Source: Vibrio sp. 16
GTDB lineage: Bacteria; Pseudomonadota; Gammaproteobacteria; Enterobacterales; Vibrionaceae
Assembly (NCBI RefSeq): GCF_963681195.1
Contig: NZ_OY808999.1
Location: forward strand, 1-46,185
Direction of reading: 5' to 3'
DNA: 46,185 nucleotides
Shown one piece after another: positions 7,568 to 16,293 of this stretch. The notes under the pieces were generated by a model that searched no databases, had not been told where the DNA came from, and was given only the letters and a program-made list of their open reading frames with translations. Made by a program: the position numbers and the translations under genes. Within the stretch, counting starts at the first letter, position 1. Every line of letters begins with the position of its first letter.

Positions 7568-7975
7568 TTAAGAGGGGAACAGAAAACTGTTGTTTGATTG
7601 CCCTGTGTCTTCGCTGCCCACTTTAATAGGCTTGTCCTGAGCAAATAGCAGTTCTGCGAGTAGCCACAGCATGCCAATCACAGGGATGAGAGCAATCAGT
7701 GTACGTCTTGGAAACCCTGCACTCGCAAGTCGTTTACTGCAAACGACAATCGAGATCCAAAGCACCATAAGTTGAACTGGTAAGCTAACAATCGCAGCGA
7801 TCAATTCTGCGGTTTGCCAAAGTCCATCAGTAAAATCAAAGCCGTCGTATTGCAGAAACGCCCCCACTACAAACTGGATAAACAGTACCGGTAAGGTAAA
7901 GTTAAGCCAGAACTGGCGGCGAGAAACATAGCCTTGAAAATTAAAATGGAGAGCGAAGAGGTTACGTTTTTTCAT
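7568..7975 (-). CDS. DUF805-family inner membrane protein
   Basis: The 135-aa protein shows the DUF805 pattern: an N-terminal FNFQGYVSRRQFWLNF motif (about 11-26) leading into the first membrane helix, a second near residues 55-78 and a third near 92-110. There is a conserved CSKRLASAGFPRR loop between the last two. DUF805 proteins are small inner-membrane proteins of unclear role. AAGGATC precedes the ATG. It follows the lytic transglycosylase on the same strand. Confidence 0.82.
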   Translation of the reverse strand: MKKRNLFALHFNFQGYVSRRQFWLNFTLPVLFIQFVVGAFLQYDGFDFTDGLWQTAELIAAIVSLPVQLMVLWISIVVCSKRLASAGFPRRTLIALIPVIGMLWLLAELLFAQDKPIKVGSEDTGQSNNSFLFPS

Positions 7976-8057
7976 AAAAGATCCTTGTATTGATTAGAGG
8001 CTACTAGGATGTGGGTGAATGTAGCCTGTTATCAGCATGAAGTTTGTCCCTATTGGT

Positions 8058-9470
8058 CTAAGGGGTAAGCTGCATTGCTTTGAACTTTTCATGTTTGGCG
8101 AAAATTCGTCGCACGTAGTCTCGAGTTTCAGTTCCTCGACAATACCCGTGTCGAACCATTGGGCGGGTGTAATACTCCGCTTTCTGCAGCAGGACGATGT
8201 AATCTTCCACCCCTTTTTGTCCTTTGGTTGTAAACCACTGCTTAGGGTTTGCACCATCCTCCGCTGCCAACCGCTGTGCATCCAGCACATGCCCTGCCCC
8301 CGCATTGTATGAGGCAAACGTAAAGGCTAAGGCATTGTGTTGTGAAAGGTGTTTCCAGCGCTTGTACTGTCTTCGGTTGTACTCCGCGCCTCCCTTTATG
8401 TTCTGGTCGGGGTTGAAACTGTCCGTAACTCCGACTTCTTTGGCCGTTTCTGGCATCAGTTGCATGAGTCCTTGAGCGCCAGCCCGTGACACGGCGTTAG
8501 GCTTAAAGTTGGACTCTGTCGCGGATTGCGCCGCAAGCCATAGCCATTCAAAGGGCGCTGCTGCGTGGCGTTTGAATAAACCATCCCATGGACTGAGTGC
8601 GCCAGAGCTAGGGATAAACGTTCGTTGGTCACTTGTGTTGTTATTCCGCATACGGCTTATATGAGCGTTGATGATGCGTTGAGCCTCGTCAGATTGAAGC
8701 CAGCGATTGAGTGAACGGATCAATGATGTATCGCGATCTTTTTTGACGGCAAAAGCAATGTCACGGGCTTCACCAAAGATGACGGATGTATCGAGGTTGT
8801 CACGATAGCCGTTGTGGCCTTTCACGATGTGCTCATCCGCCACCGTAAAATCAATGTCACCGGTACTCACGGCGTCAATCAGCTCCAGTGTTGACATGAC
8901 GCGGTCGGCAGGAACAAGCGTTAATGCGGCTGCGTTCTCGGGGTCACTTGGGGAGCGAGTCGCAAGGTTAACGGCAGAGGCTGCGTGCATGATTTCGTCA
9001 AAATAAGCACTGTCTTCTTGAAGCGTTAACCGCTTGCCTGCTAACTGCTCGAGCGTGGTCAATCCATCACTTTTTCGCTGTACCAGTATTTCTCGCGTCG
9101 AAAACAGAGGTTGGCTGAACGTGATATTCAGCGATCGATTGTCTGTTTGCGTTAAATCGGACGCGGCAATATCCGCTGCGCTGTTTTTTACGCGGTCGAG
9201 AGTATGGTCAATGGTCGTGGTTTTCTCGATTTTAACCTTAACCCCTAAGCTATCGGCGTAAGACTGTAGCAAATCGCAATCTAAACCGGCGGGTTGATCT
9301 TTTTGAAAGTAGCACCCAACCCCGTTCATTCGTGTAGCGATAGTAAGCAAGCCGGAGTCTTGAATTTGGCTCAGGCGGTTTTGTGGTGTGTGAACGAAAT
9401 AAATCATGGGTCCCGCAATCAGCAGTGCGGCTAAGCCGAAGTAGATCCATTTTTTGGTCAGTTGAGACAT
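8058..9470 (-). CDS. MltF-like membrane-bound lytic murein transglycosylase
   Basis: The 470-aa protein has one N-terminal membrane helix (about 9-26) and a periplasmic solute-binding (SBP_bac_3) domain from about 35 to 270. A soluble lytic transglycosylase domain follows, with QSATESNFKPNAVSRAGAQGLMQLMP at about 312-337. The Glu of ATESNF is the expected catalytic residue, and the later FASYNAGAGHV motif is also present. This is the MltF layout; such enzymes cleave peptidoglycan glycan strands. AAGGAG supports the start. A plasmid copy beside DUF2589 genes suggests local opening of the wall for an envelope structure, which is inference. Confidence 0.85.
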   Translation of the reverse strand: MSQLTKKWIYFGLAALLIAGPMIYFVHTPQNRLSQIQDSGLLTIATRMNGVGCYFQKDQPAGLDCDLLQSYADSLGVKVKIEKTTTIDHTLDRVKNSAADIAASDLTQTDNRSLNITFSQPLFSTREILVQRKSDGLTTLEQLAGKRLTLQEDSAYFDEIMHAASAVNLATRSPSDPENAAALTLVPADRVMSTLELIDAVSTGDIDFTVADEHIVKGHNGYRDNLDTSVIFGEARDIAFAVKKDRDTSLIRSLNRWLQSDEAQRIINAHISRMRNNNTSDQRTFIPSSGALSPWDGLFKRHAAAPFEWLWLAAQSATESNFKPNAVSRAGAQGLMQLMPETAKEVGVTDSFNPDQNIKGGAEYNRRQYKRWKHLSQHNALAFTFASYNAGAGHVLDAQRLAAEDGANPKQWFTTKGQKGVEDYIVLLQKAEYYTRPMVRHGYCRGTETRDYVRRIFAKHEKFKAMQLTP

Positions 9471-9559
9471 CGTCGCTCCTTAATAGTCAATGTATTTCGG
9501 AGCTTATCGGGGGAGGTAACAGGAAAGAATGAGGAAACCTTTCCTGTTCAGGTATAAAA

Positions 9560-9583
9560 AGAGCAGGGCCGTAGCCCTGACTC
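9560..9583 (-). terminator. Intrinsic terminator after the DUF2589 operon
   Basis: On the minus strand GAGTCAGGGC and GGCCCTGCTC form a stem with one bulge, followed by TTTTT. It lies just past the stop of the 91-aa gene. A second hairpin (AACAGGAAAG/CTTTCCTGTT, about 9520-9550) lies between it and the MltF gene. Confidence 0.6.
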
Positions 9584-9586
9584 CTA

Positions 9587-9862
9587 TTATAAAAAGTGTG
9601 GTTTCCTCTTAAAGCCAACATGATAAGCGACTTGCTGTGCGATAACAGTGTTCTCGCCCATTTTGAAGACTTTAAATCCAGTGTCCTTCGCTATCAGCAT
9701 TCCTTTAGGTGTTGAATTAAGGCATTTATTGAGCTTATCAATCTGCCTTTGCATATGAGCATCATCTTCGTTCCCATTAGGGTTGTAACGACCGACGACA
9801 ATTCTCTCGATATGACGCACTTCGGACATGTCTAAAGCGGGCTCGCTCTTTCCAGGAACCAT
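9587..9862 (-). CDS. Small protein of unknown function in the DUF2589 operon
   Basis: The 91-aa soluble protein (central GRYNPNGNEDDAHMQRQIDKLNKCLN, basic end GFKRKPHFL) belongs to no family I recognise. AAGGAG lies just upstream of its ATG, which comes 11 bases after the stop of the larger DUF2589 gene, so it is co-transcribed. A terminator follows. It is probably a functional partner of the DUF2589 pair. Confidence 0.6.
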   Translation of the reverse strand: MVPGKSEPALDMSEVRHIERIVVGRYNPNGNEDDAHMQRQIDKLNKCLNSTPKGMLIAKDTGFKVFKMGENTVIAQQVAYHVGFKRKPHFL

Positions 9863-9872
9863 CGCTTACTCC

Positions 9873-10718
9873 TTATGCTAAGCTCGCTTTAGCTTCATCG
9901 AGTTTTTGGCCTTGGCGCACTAACTGCAACACGATGTTAGCTTTCTCTAAGTTTGCTTGCGCAGCCTGCAGCTCTTTCTCTGCTTCTTGAAGGGCTTTGA
10001 TTGCCTCATCGTCATCGGGTTGTGCTTCTACAGCCATCTGTTTTGCACGCGCTTTTGCTTGAGCGAGATCGGTCTTACGACCCTGCTCAATCACTTCATC
10101 CATAGCCGTCTGAAGTTCAGTATTTTCAGATGCATTTTGATTTTGAATTTGCTTAGGTGCGACAGATTCAGCAATGATGTCTAGCACGCGCGACAAGCCT
10201 TCAGGGGTTCCTGCTTGAGAAGCATGGACAGCGACATGATATTTCGCAGAGTTGTCACTTTTTCGCGTATTTTCTTTATGTGATGCCACGCTACCAGAGA
10301 CACTGGCAGAAACACTAACAGGCCCCCATCCAATCTTTGTTTTGGCAGAGAACTTACCGGATTTCTCTTCTCTCTCTGAAGATGACTCTGAGGATTTAAC
10401 CTCCATATCAAAAGTAATATCGACTTCATCTACCATTAGGCTTGGAACGTTAACGATCGCCAAAACAGGAACTTCCATCGAGACATTATTCTGCTCAATA
10501 ATGTCATTGCCTACGGCATCTTTACCCGTCACCATATTTTGTGTGTACGAGAAATCGGCTACACGGGTTTTATCACCGTCGAATCCGACTTCACGGATAA
10601 AATCTACCGTGGATCGTGCCAACATTACTTGTGAATCACACGCCGCTTTCAATGGGGTACCGATCAACGATTCCATTGGTAAACCAGAGAATTGGTTTTG
10701 CATTTTTACTAAAGCCAT
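9873..10718 (-). CDS. DUF2589-domain protein, larger paralogue
   Basis: The 281-aa protein carries a DUF2589-like core: MESLIGTPLKAACDSQVMLARSTVDFI at about 15-41, then beta-rich VSMEVPVLAIVNVPSLMVDEVDITFDMEV, and a Ser-rich glycine strand region GPVSVSASVSGSVASH. A long charged coiled coil (about 195-275) follows. AAAGGAAG precedes the ATG. The partner gene at 10737 encodes a shorter protein with the same MPLIAV..LYLDELDVEF strand pattern, so the two may form a hetero-oligomer. The biochemical role is unknown. Confidence 0.72.
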   Translation of the reverse strand: MALVKMQNQFSGLPMESLIGTPLKAACDSQVMLARSTVDFIREVGFDGDKTRVADFSYTQNMVTGKDAVGNDIIEQNNVSMEVPVLAIVNVPSLMVDEVDITFDMEVKSSESSSEREEKSGKFSAKTKIGWGPVSVSASVSGSVASHKENTRKSDNSAKYHVAVHASQAGTPEGLSRVLDIIAESVAPKQIQNQNASENTELQTAMDEVIEQGRKTDLAQAKARAKQMAVEAQPDDDEAIKALQEAEKELQAAQANLEKANIVLQLVRQGQKLDEAKASLA

Positions 10719-10736
10719 AGAAACTTCCTTTTTTAT

Positions 10737-11372
10737 TTAGTAATAGGGGCCAGCAGGCCGAGTTGTAGCCCTTTCAGGCATAGCAGTATCTGATGCATTT
10801 TGTTGCGAATCTTGTGAACTTTTGGTCGGGCTACTTTCTGGCTCGAGTGGAGAAGTTCGTCGAGGGCTGATTTGACTGTTATATTTGTCAATGACTTTCA
10901 TTACACACTCAGGCGCCTCATTGGACTTAAATTTCGCTTTGAACGTGATAATGTCTTTACCTAGCTTTTGAGAACTAGCGCTACCAGGTGCTAAATCGAC
11001 AATAAATTTAGGGTGACTTTTTTCCAGAATCTCGGTAGCAGCGTTTAAGTCAGGGGCATCTGCCACACCTGTCACTTTTACTGCAAATTCAACATCCAAC
11101 TCATCTAAATACAAACCTTTGGCATCAGTAACCGCAATTAACGGCATCGTTATGATGTGGTCATCATCAAGCTGCAGGTCTACTTTTTTGGGGATAAAGG
11201 CTTCAGCTTCTTCATCGTAGTCAAAGAACTGTTGTATTAGCCCTCTGTAGTGAGTCAAACTTAAATCACTGGCACAATTTGCAACGTGGCTTAACCCTCT
11301 AACAATCGCTTCTAAATATTGCGGAGAAATAGGGGCACTTTTCTTCTTAATCAGTCCCATCACAGGTCTCAT
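10737..11372 (-). CDS. DUF2589-domain protein, smaller paralogue
   Basis: The 211-aa protein shares with its neighbour an N-terminal helix, a MPLIAVTDAKGLYLDELDVEFAVKV strand pair at about 73-97, and a later FKAKFKSNEAPECVMKVIDKYN segment. It ends in a disordered Ser/Pro/Thr-rich tail (about 165-211) instead of a coiled coil. It is first in the operon; the next gene starts 19 bases after its stop. ATG 11372 and ATG 11360 are both possible. Function unknown. Confidence 0.7.
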   Translation of the reverse strand: MRPVMGLIKKKSAPISPQYLEAIVRGLSHVANCASDLSLTHYRGLIQQFFDYDEEAEAFIPKKVDLQLDDDHIITMPLIAVTDAKGLYLDELDVEFAVKVTGVADAPDLNAATEILEKSHPKFIVDLAPGSASSQKLGKDIITFKAKFKSNEAPECVMKVIDKYNSQISPRRTSPLEPESSPTKSSQDSQQNASDTAMPERATTRPAGPYY

Positions 11373-11481
11373 ATTGGTCTTAGCAGTCTTCGATAAGCAT
11401 GCTATCGATTTCCCATTTCAATCCCATAGGGCAAAGTTTCCCTCGTGCTACCAACTCACATGAAGAAAATGTTTAAAGACG

Positions 11482-11512
11482 AAAAAAGCGCGCCATTAGG
11501 CGCGCTTTTTTT
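11482..11512. terminator. Strong bidirectional intrinsic terminator
   Basis: AAAAAAGCGCGCC and GGCGCGCTTTTTT form a perfect 13-bp stem around ATTA. It ends the 11529 gene on the minus strand and separates it from the DUF2589 promoter. Confidence 0.85.
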
Positions 11513-11528
11513 GGAGGACATAGTCGTA

Positions 11529-11954
11529 TTACACGGCTACTGCCGTGACTTGATAGCCGCCGTCAGCAGCGCCAATTAAACGGGCACCACCGTCTTTGCC
11601 ACCTAAACGAACCGCATGTTTTTTAAGTGCACTGCCTACCCCAATTACGTATGGCGTGCCCGCCCAAAGACGGTCATATTTTCGAGAACCATGATTTTGA
11701 ATTTTCCAACCTAGGCTGCCGTGCTTCGTCGTGTTGCCAAAAATTCGGCGGTTTTTGAGCTTCATGTCCATATAAAGTGTTTGGCCATCGCCGCTATCAA
11801 AGCTGTATAAGTCAGTGTCTCCTGCTTCTTCAACATTGAACGCAATGACGTCTTCACTGCCTTCTGGTGTCAAAGTGATGTAACGATCATCATTTTCTTT
11901 ATAACCGAGAAAACCGAGCTCTTTACCATTTTTGTCAGTGATTTTTAGTTGAAC
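11529..11954 (-). pseudogene. Beheaded gene of unknown family (beta-rich protein)
   Basis: An open frame of 141 codons runs from 11954 to the stop at 11529 but has no ATG. The first possible start is TTG 11873. The protein is beta-rich (ELGFLGYKENDDRYITLTPEGSEDVIAFNV, then DGQTLYMDMKLKNRRIF, GSLGWKIQ, GGARLIGAADGGYQVTAVAV) with repeated YxF/G strand patterns that recall a small beta-trefoil or jelly-roll lectin-like fold, though I cannot name it. The frame begins exactly at base 11954, the edge of the abiEi direct repeat, so a recombination event removed its 5' end. It may still be made from the TTG. Confidence 0.6.
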
Positions 11955-12325
11955 TTGCCTTGAATGAGGATGTAAACCCCCGCGCCTACAACGCGGGCGT
12001 TACCTGCGCTATCGATGTAGTTGATGTGGTGCTTATGACAGTAGTCTCGCAAAAATGGGCTGAGAGCATTAAATATCAACAAACGTTGCGTGGAGTCATC
12101 ATGGGTAAGAAAATAACGTAGGCTTTCTTTACGATGGATGGTCTTGCATTCCGCGTAAAAAGGGACGCGGAGCTCCCCCAGAGTCAACTCGATAACAGCA
12201 TCATACGGCTCATTGTCAGAGTGATGAATAGTGAATTCGGCTTGTAACTCTGTAGGCAGTTGCGCGATTGATTTTTCTAGCAAGTTATCATTAATTTCAC
12301 GAATTTTATTTTTTTCATGATTCAT
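11945..12325 (-). pseudogene. Truncated abiEi antitoxin copy
   Basis: This frame encodes the first 113 residues of the antitoxin at 5018-5998 (ending ILIQGK), then two foreign codons and a stop. It lacks the wHTH and C-terminal domain. The native start codon ATG has become ATT (complement of 12293-12295); the only upstream ATG (12325) lies inside the operator palindrome. It is therefore a dead copy, although its operator (TTTCATGA-T-TCATGAAA, 12313-12329) is perfect and could titrate the antitoxin. Confidence 0.82.
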
Positions 12326-12358
12326 GAAATTATTTTAATCGTGAAAATTTATGTTGTA
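11954..12358 (-). repeat. Direct repeat, copy 2 (abiEi 5' end plus promoter)
   Basis: Nearly identical to 5660-6062 in the same orientation (offset about 6295 bp). Similarity stops abruptly at 11954 and fades beyond about 12358. Recombination between the copies would excise or re-insert the segment between them. Confidence 0.85.
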
Positions 12359-12418
12359 AATCTTGTTTTTTGCAACGTCTGTTCATTGACATAGAACTTC
12401 AAAGGGTTGCTCTCTTTC

Positions 12419-14533
12419 TTATGAACTTGGTTTTTCTAAATAAATGGCACGATCTGCGGCGAGTATCGTTTCTTGTCGATGTGCAATAATCACTCTCGTC
12501 ATGTTTAGCTGCCTAATATACTGATTAATGGCGTTTTCATTGTATATATCCAAATGACTACTGGCTTCATCTAGACAGAGGATTTTCGGGGATTTATATA
12601 AGGCTCTTGCGAGAAAAAGACGTTGTAACTGACCACCAGAGAAATGGTTACCCATGTCCCCTACTAAGGAATAAAATCCCATTGGTAAGGCGAAAATATC
12701 ATCCAAAATTTGGGCTTGTTGGCAGCATTGCTGTAGTCGTTCTTCGTTGTAATGCGGATCGAACATGGTGATGTTTTCCAACAATGTTCCTGAAAGCAAC
12801 GTGTCTTCTTGCATAACACACCCAAATAGTGACCGGTATTCATGGATAGAGAGGCGACTGATGTCGTGACCATCGATACAGACCTTGCCGTGTGTTGGTT
12901 TCAACAAACCAAGGATCAATTTGCTTAAAGTGGTTTTCCCACATCCAGAAGCCCCGGTAATCGCAATGCATTCACCAGGTTGAATCTCAAAAGAGATATC
13001 TTTGAGAATCCAGGGGGAATTTTCACAATAGCGAAAGCTTAATCTCTCCACACTGATATGGCCGCGAATCGGCGCGGGAAGTTTATCGTGTTCGAGAGAA
13101 GTCTCTTGAGGCTCAAGGGTGATGTCAGATAAGCGTTCTAAATAGAGGCTGAGTAACTTAAACGCAAACATCTTATCGATAAAACTAAGAACGTTAGTGG
13201 TGAATTGTCGTTTGTAAGCGATGAAAGCTAAGAGCATACCGACGGTTAGCTCGCCTTCCATGACAGTGAGGGCTCCTAAATAAACAATCAATACCGTTTC
13301 TAAGCCGAACAAGAGATCTTGCAAGGCTTCCTCTGCTATGGAGAGTTTTCCAATTTTAATGTCAGTATTGATGACGTCTGCATATCGATTGAGCCAAGTA
13401 TTTTGTCTCATGGACTCATTATTAAAGAGCTTTATAACTTGAATGGCCCGAATGGTTTCCAAAAAGCTAGAGTCTTCTTTGGCTTCAGCAACGATAGACT
13501 CTTCAGTAATTTGCCTATTTGGGTAATAAAAAATCAGTTGTGAAACAAATGACACGAAGACGACGCTTAGGGATAAATTGGCGAGCAAAGGGCTATATAA
13601 GTACATCACCAAAAGTACAACGAACGCCATTAATCCATCAATCAAGGCTTCAATCACATCGGTTGTCAGTAAGTCTCGGATGGCATTCATAGACCCAAAG
13701 CGGGAGACTATGTCACCAATATGGCGCTTTTCAAAATATGCCATGGGTAAGCGAATAAGGTGGTGAAATAGGTTTGCCCCCATTTGAATGTTCATTGCGC
13801 TGCTCAAGCGAATGAGAAGCCACGAGCGAAATGCGTTCACTATGGTTTGAATTACCGTAAGAATAGCGAAGCCAATCGCGAGAACAAAAAGTAGTGCCTC
13901 ATCATAACTAAGTAAAACGTGATCCACGACCCACTGAATATAGTAAGGTGAGGTGAGCGCGGTAAATTGTATAACGAGAGATACGCCAAAAAGAGCGGCA
14001 AGTGAACGTTTAAGCCCTGAAATTTTCTCCCAAAGTTGAGATATTTTCATCACAATGCGCTGGTCTTGCGGTTTAAAATCACTGTTGGGAGTCAGCTCCA
14101 ATGCAATGCCTGTATAGCTATCACTAAACTCTTGCCAAGAGAGGGTGCGCCTGCCCAACGCTGGGTCATTAATGGTGAGTGATTGTTTGTTAACGTGGGT
14201 GAGAACGACAAAATGATCCAAGTTCCAGTGAATGAGGCAAGGAAGCGTTAAATGAGTGACCTCTTCGAGATCGCATTGGATAGCACGGGAGGTTAGATTG
14301 AATCTGCTGGCGAGTTGCATGATCTGTTTTAAGTTCATCCCTTTTGAACTGAGGGTTATGTGCTGTCTTATTGCCGCGATATTGATTTTGTGGCCGTGGT
14401 AACACGCAATCATGGCCAGTGATGCGAGCCCACATTCGGCGACTTCTGACTGCATGATGAGAGGGACGCGCTTGCCAAACGAATATGAAAGCAGGTCGAG
14501 AGGGCTGATTGACTTATTCTGAGGAGGGATCAT
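12419..14533 (-). CDS. Peptidase-containing ABC transporter (C39 domain), bacteriocin exporter
   Basis: The 704-aa protein has an N-terminal C39 peptidase with Cys34 (AECGLASLAM), His107 (LDHFVVL) and Asp123 (INDPALG), all three catalytic positions present. It is followed by a six-helix exporter domain (about 165-450) and an ATPase domain with GASGCGKTTL (Walker A), FSGGQLQRLFLARAL (signature) and ILCLDEASSHLD (Walker B). Such CvaB-like transporters cut leaders after Gly-Gly and export the core peptide. The ATG overlaps the adaptor gene stop by four bases; the likely cargo is the peptide at 16021. Confidence 0.93.
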   Translation of the reverse strand: MIPPQNKSISPLDLLSYSFGKRVPLIMQSEVAECGLASLAMIACYHGHKINIAAIRQHITLSSKGMNLKQIMQLASRFNLTSRAIQCDLEEVTHLTLPCLIHWNLDHFVVLTHVNKQSLTINDPALGRRTLSWQEFSDSYTGIALELTPNSDFKPQDQRIVMKISQLWEKISGLKRSLAALFGVSLVIQFTALTSPYYIQWVVDHVLLSYDEALLFVLAIGFAILTVIQTIVNAFRSWLLIRLSSAMNIQMGANLFHHLIRLPMAYFEKRHIGDIVSRFGSMNAIRDLLTTDVIEALIDGLMAFVVLLVMYLYSPLLANLSLSVVFVSFVSQLIFYYPNRQITEESIVAEAKEDSSFLETIRAIQVIKLFNNESMRQNTWLNRYADVINTDIKIGKLSIAEEALQDLLFGLETVLIVYLGALTVMEGELTVGMLLAFIAYKRQFTTNVLSFIDKMFAFKLLSLYLERLSDITLEPQETSLEHDKLPAPIRGHISVERLSFRYCENSPWILKDISFEIQPGECIAITGASGCGKTTLSKLILGLLKPTHGKVCIDGHDISRLSIHEYRSLFGCVMQEDTLLSGTLLENITMFDPHYNEERLQQCCQQAQILDDIFALPMGFYSLVGDMGNHFSGGQLQRLFLARALYKSPKILCLDEASSHLDIYNENAINQYIRQLNMTRVIIAHRQETILAADRAIYLEKPSS

Positions 14534-15774
14534 GATTTTAGTTGCCCCCTTATGGCATAGATGGGGTCAAGTAGCCATTGCAAGAGAGTACGTTTTTCTA
14601 AAATGATGTCTGCTTCTGCCAACATTCCCACTTTAAGAGGAAACGCTTTGCCATAGGCCATGACAGCTTGGCTATTGAGTCGAACTCTGACTCGGTAAAC
14701 CGCTTCATTCACCTCTATGGGTAAGGTTTTTTCGCCGGGTAGAATAAGAGATTGATCAATATTTATCACTTCCCCTTTTGTGAAGCCAAATTTTTGGTAT
14801 GGGAAAGCATCAAAACGAAGGTGGACTTCATCATTGAGTTGTATGAAGCCCGCAGAGCGAGTTGGGAGCAGCAATTGAGCTTCTAAGGAAGTATTTTCAG
14901 GAACGATACTCAAGAGAGGGCTGTTCGGAGTGACGTGCTCCCCTGATGTTGATTGAATGGCGGTGACAAAACCAGAACTTGGGGCAACTTTGATGTATTC
15001 CAGTTGATTGTCTTGTGTTGCTAATTGTGATTTTAGCTCGGAAAGTTGCCGATGAGTCGTTGTTACTTTGAGTTCTCTTTGTTGAGGAATTATCAACTTC
15101 TCTAGCTCTAGGTTATTGATCTCTATATCTATGTTGGTTATTTCTCGTTCGAGGAATTCTGAATCTTCCAAGGTTTGTAAATACGCTTCCTCAATAAGGG
15201 ATAACTGAGTTGAAGAGAGAAAGCCTTCTTGGTGTAATGCGCGATTTTTTACGTAGATCTCTTCTCTTAATTTGAGCCTTCTTTGGTTTGTTTGCCTGGT
15301 TTTGATTATGGCTTGCTTACTTTTATTGAGTGTATACAGTTGCTGTCTTATACGTTTTTCATCAGCATCAAAAACGGCATGGGCAAGAGTCATCTCTTTT
15401 TTGAGGGCCTGTATCTGTATCTTTATTTCGTTACTTAAAGCAGAGGAAAGTTCGGTACCATCTGCTAAATCTCGACGATTACGTATTTTGGCAAGCGGCT
15501 CCCCTTGATGAATTGGTCCCTCTTCTGACACAAACAATTCAGCAAGAATGCCCGCCCGATCCACATACACTTTGATGACGCCGCTCTTAGGAAGTAAATA
15601 ACCTCGAACCGTTTCCTTTCGTGCATATTGAAATTGCGATAAATAGAGGATTGCGATCAGCAATAGAGAGGAAATCACAAGGCTGATTGCGTACATGGAG
15701 TTGGGCTGAGTTAGAATCACTCGACCTGTTAACTTGTTTTCTTTCGCTAAAAGTACGGCTTTCCTAAAGATCAT
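14530..15774 (-). CDS. HlyD/CvaA-family periplasmic adaptor of a type I secretion system
   Basis: The 414-aa protein has one N-terminal membrane helix (about 30-50) and two lipoyl-half motifs flanking a coiled coil of about 150 residues (KKEMTLAHAVFDADEKRIRQQLYTL to LKSQLATQDNQLEYIKV). A beta-barrel end (ADIILEKRTLLQWLLDPIYAIRG) completes the membrane fusion protein family layout. It would link the C39 ABC exporter to an outer membrane channel, presumably a chromosomal TolC since none is encoded here. It is the first gene of the export operon. Confidence 0.9.
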   Translation of the reverse strand: MIFRKAVLLAKENKLTGRVILTQPNSMYAISLVISSLLLIAILYLSQFQYARKETVRGYLLPKSGVIKVYVDRAGILAELFVSEEGPIHQGEPLAKIRNRRDLADGTELSSALSNEIKIQIQALKKEMTLAHAVFDADEKRIRQQLYTLNKSKQAIIKTRQTNQRRLKLREEIYVKNRALHQEGFLSSTQLSLIEEAYLQTLEDSEFLEREITNIDIEINNLELEKLIIPQQRELKVTTTHRQLSELKSQLATQDNQLEYIKVAPSSGFVTAIQSTSGEHVTPNSPLLSIVPENTSLEAQLLLPTRSAGFIQLNDEVHLRFDAFPYQKFGFTKGEVINIDQSLILPGEKTLPIEVNEAVYRVRVRLNSQAVMAYGKAFPLKVGMLAEADIILEKRTLLQWLLDPIYAIRGQLKS

Positions 15775-16020
15775 AATATGCCCTGATTAATACCATGAGC
15801 GAATCGTTGACTAGTGGGTGTTATTATATTTTTAAGACTTATTCTTTTTTATAAATTATATTTATTTTTATATCGTTCTTTTACGTTAGGTTTTTATTAA
15901 TTATTAATTAATTTTTCTTGTCTTTTGTTTGGCTTAATCTCTCCCTGCCTGTTCCAGATTTTTTGTTAATTATTAACTATATAGCATTAGTTAATAGAGA
16001 GTCGATTAAGGGAGTCTCAA
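15775..16020. promoter_or_regulatory. Divergent promoter region of the microcin locus
   Basis: This AT-rich spacer separates the exporter operon (minus) from the peptide gene (plus). It contains repeated TTATTAATTATTAATTAA and GTTAATTATTAACTATATAG blocks (about 15894-15985), where a regulator or nucleoid protein such as H-NS could act. The peptide gene has AAGGGAG upstream of its ATG. No Fur-type site is evident. Confidence 0.45.
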
Positions 16021-16203
16021 ATGAAGAGAGTAATATGTCAGCAAGTTCCATCTCTGACAGATGCTGAGCTTGAAATGGTCGTTGGTGGTAAAGGATACGA
16101 TGGATGTAAATCGAAACCGAAAAAACTCCACGAAGCAATGACGGGTAAAGGCAATAAACCTAAAGACAAAGATTGGAGCGGTGGGTGTAACTCCAGGGGT
16201 TAA
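16021..16203 (+). CDS. Microcin-like precursor peptide with double-glycine leader
   Basis: The 60-aa peptide has a class II microcin leader, residues 1-23, with LTDAELEMVVGG at 12-23 and cleavage expected after Gly23. The predicted core is 37 residues, strongly basic and Gly/Lys-rich, with Cys29 and Cys56 near its two ends (GYDGC at the start, WSGGCNSRG at the end), so a single disulfide could close a large loop. The divergent C39 exporter fits as maturation protease. It is followed by a stable hairpin, a secreted protein and a glycosyltransferase that may modify it. Confidence 0.85.
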   Translation: MKRVICQQVPSLTDAELEMVVGGKGYDGCKSKPKKLHEAMTGKGNKPKDKDWSGGCNSRG

Positions 16204-16208
16204 ACCTT

Positions 16209-16245
16209 AATGATTCTGCACAGGAAGAGTCTGTGCAGAATCATT
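16209..16245 (+). terminator. 15-bp hairpin after the precursor gene
   Basis: AATGATTCTGCACAG pairs perfectly with CTGTGCAGAATCATT around GAAGAGT. No long T run follows. In bacteriocin operons such a hairpin often protects the abundant precursor message or partly stops transcription so that downstream genes are made at lower level. Confidence 0.65.
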
Positions 16246-16293
16246 GCTTTCCCGTCAAGCTGCATTTGATAGAATAATAAATAGGGGACTCAT

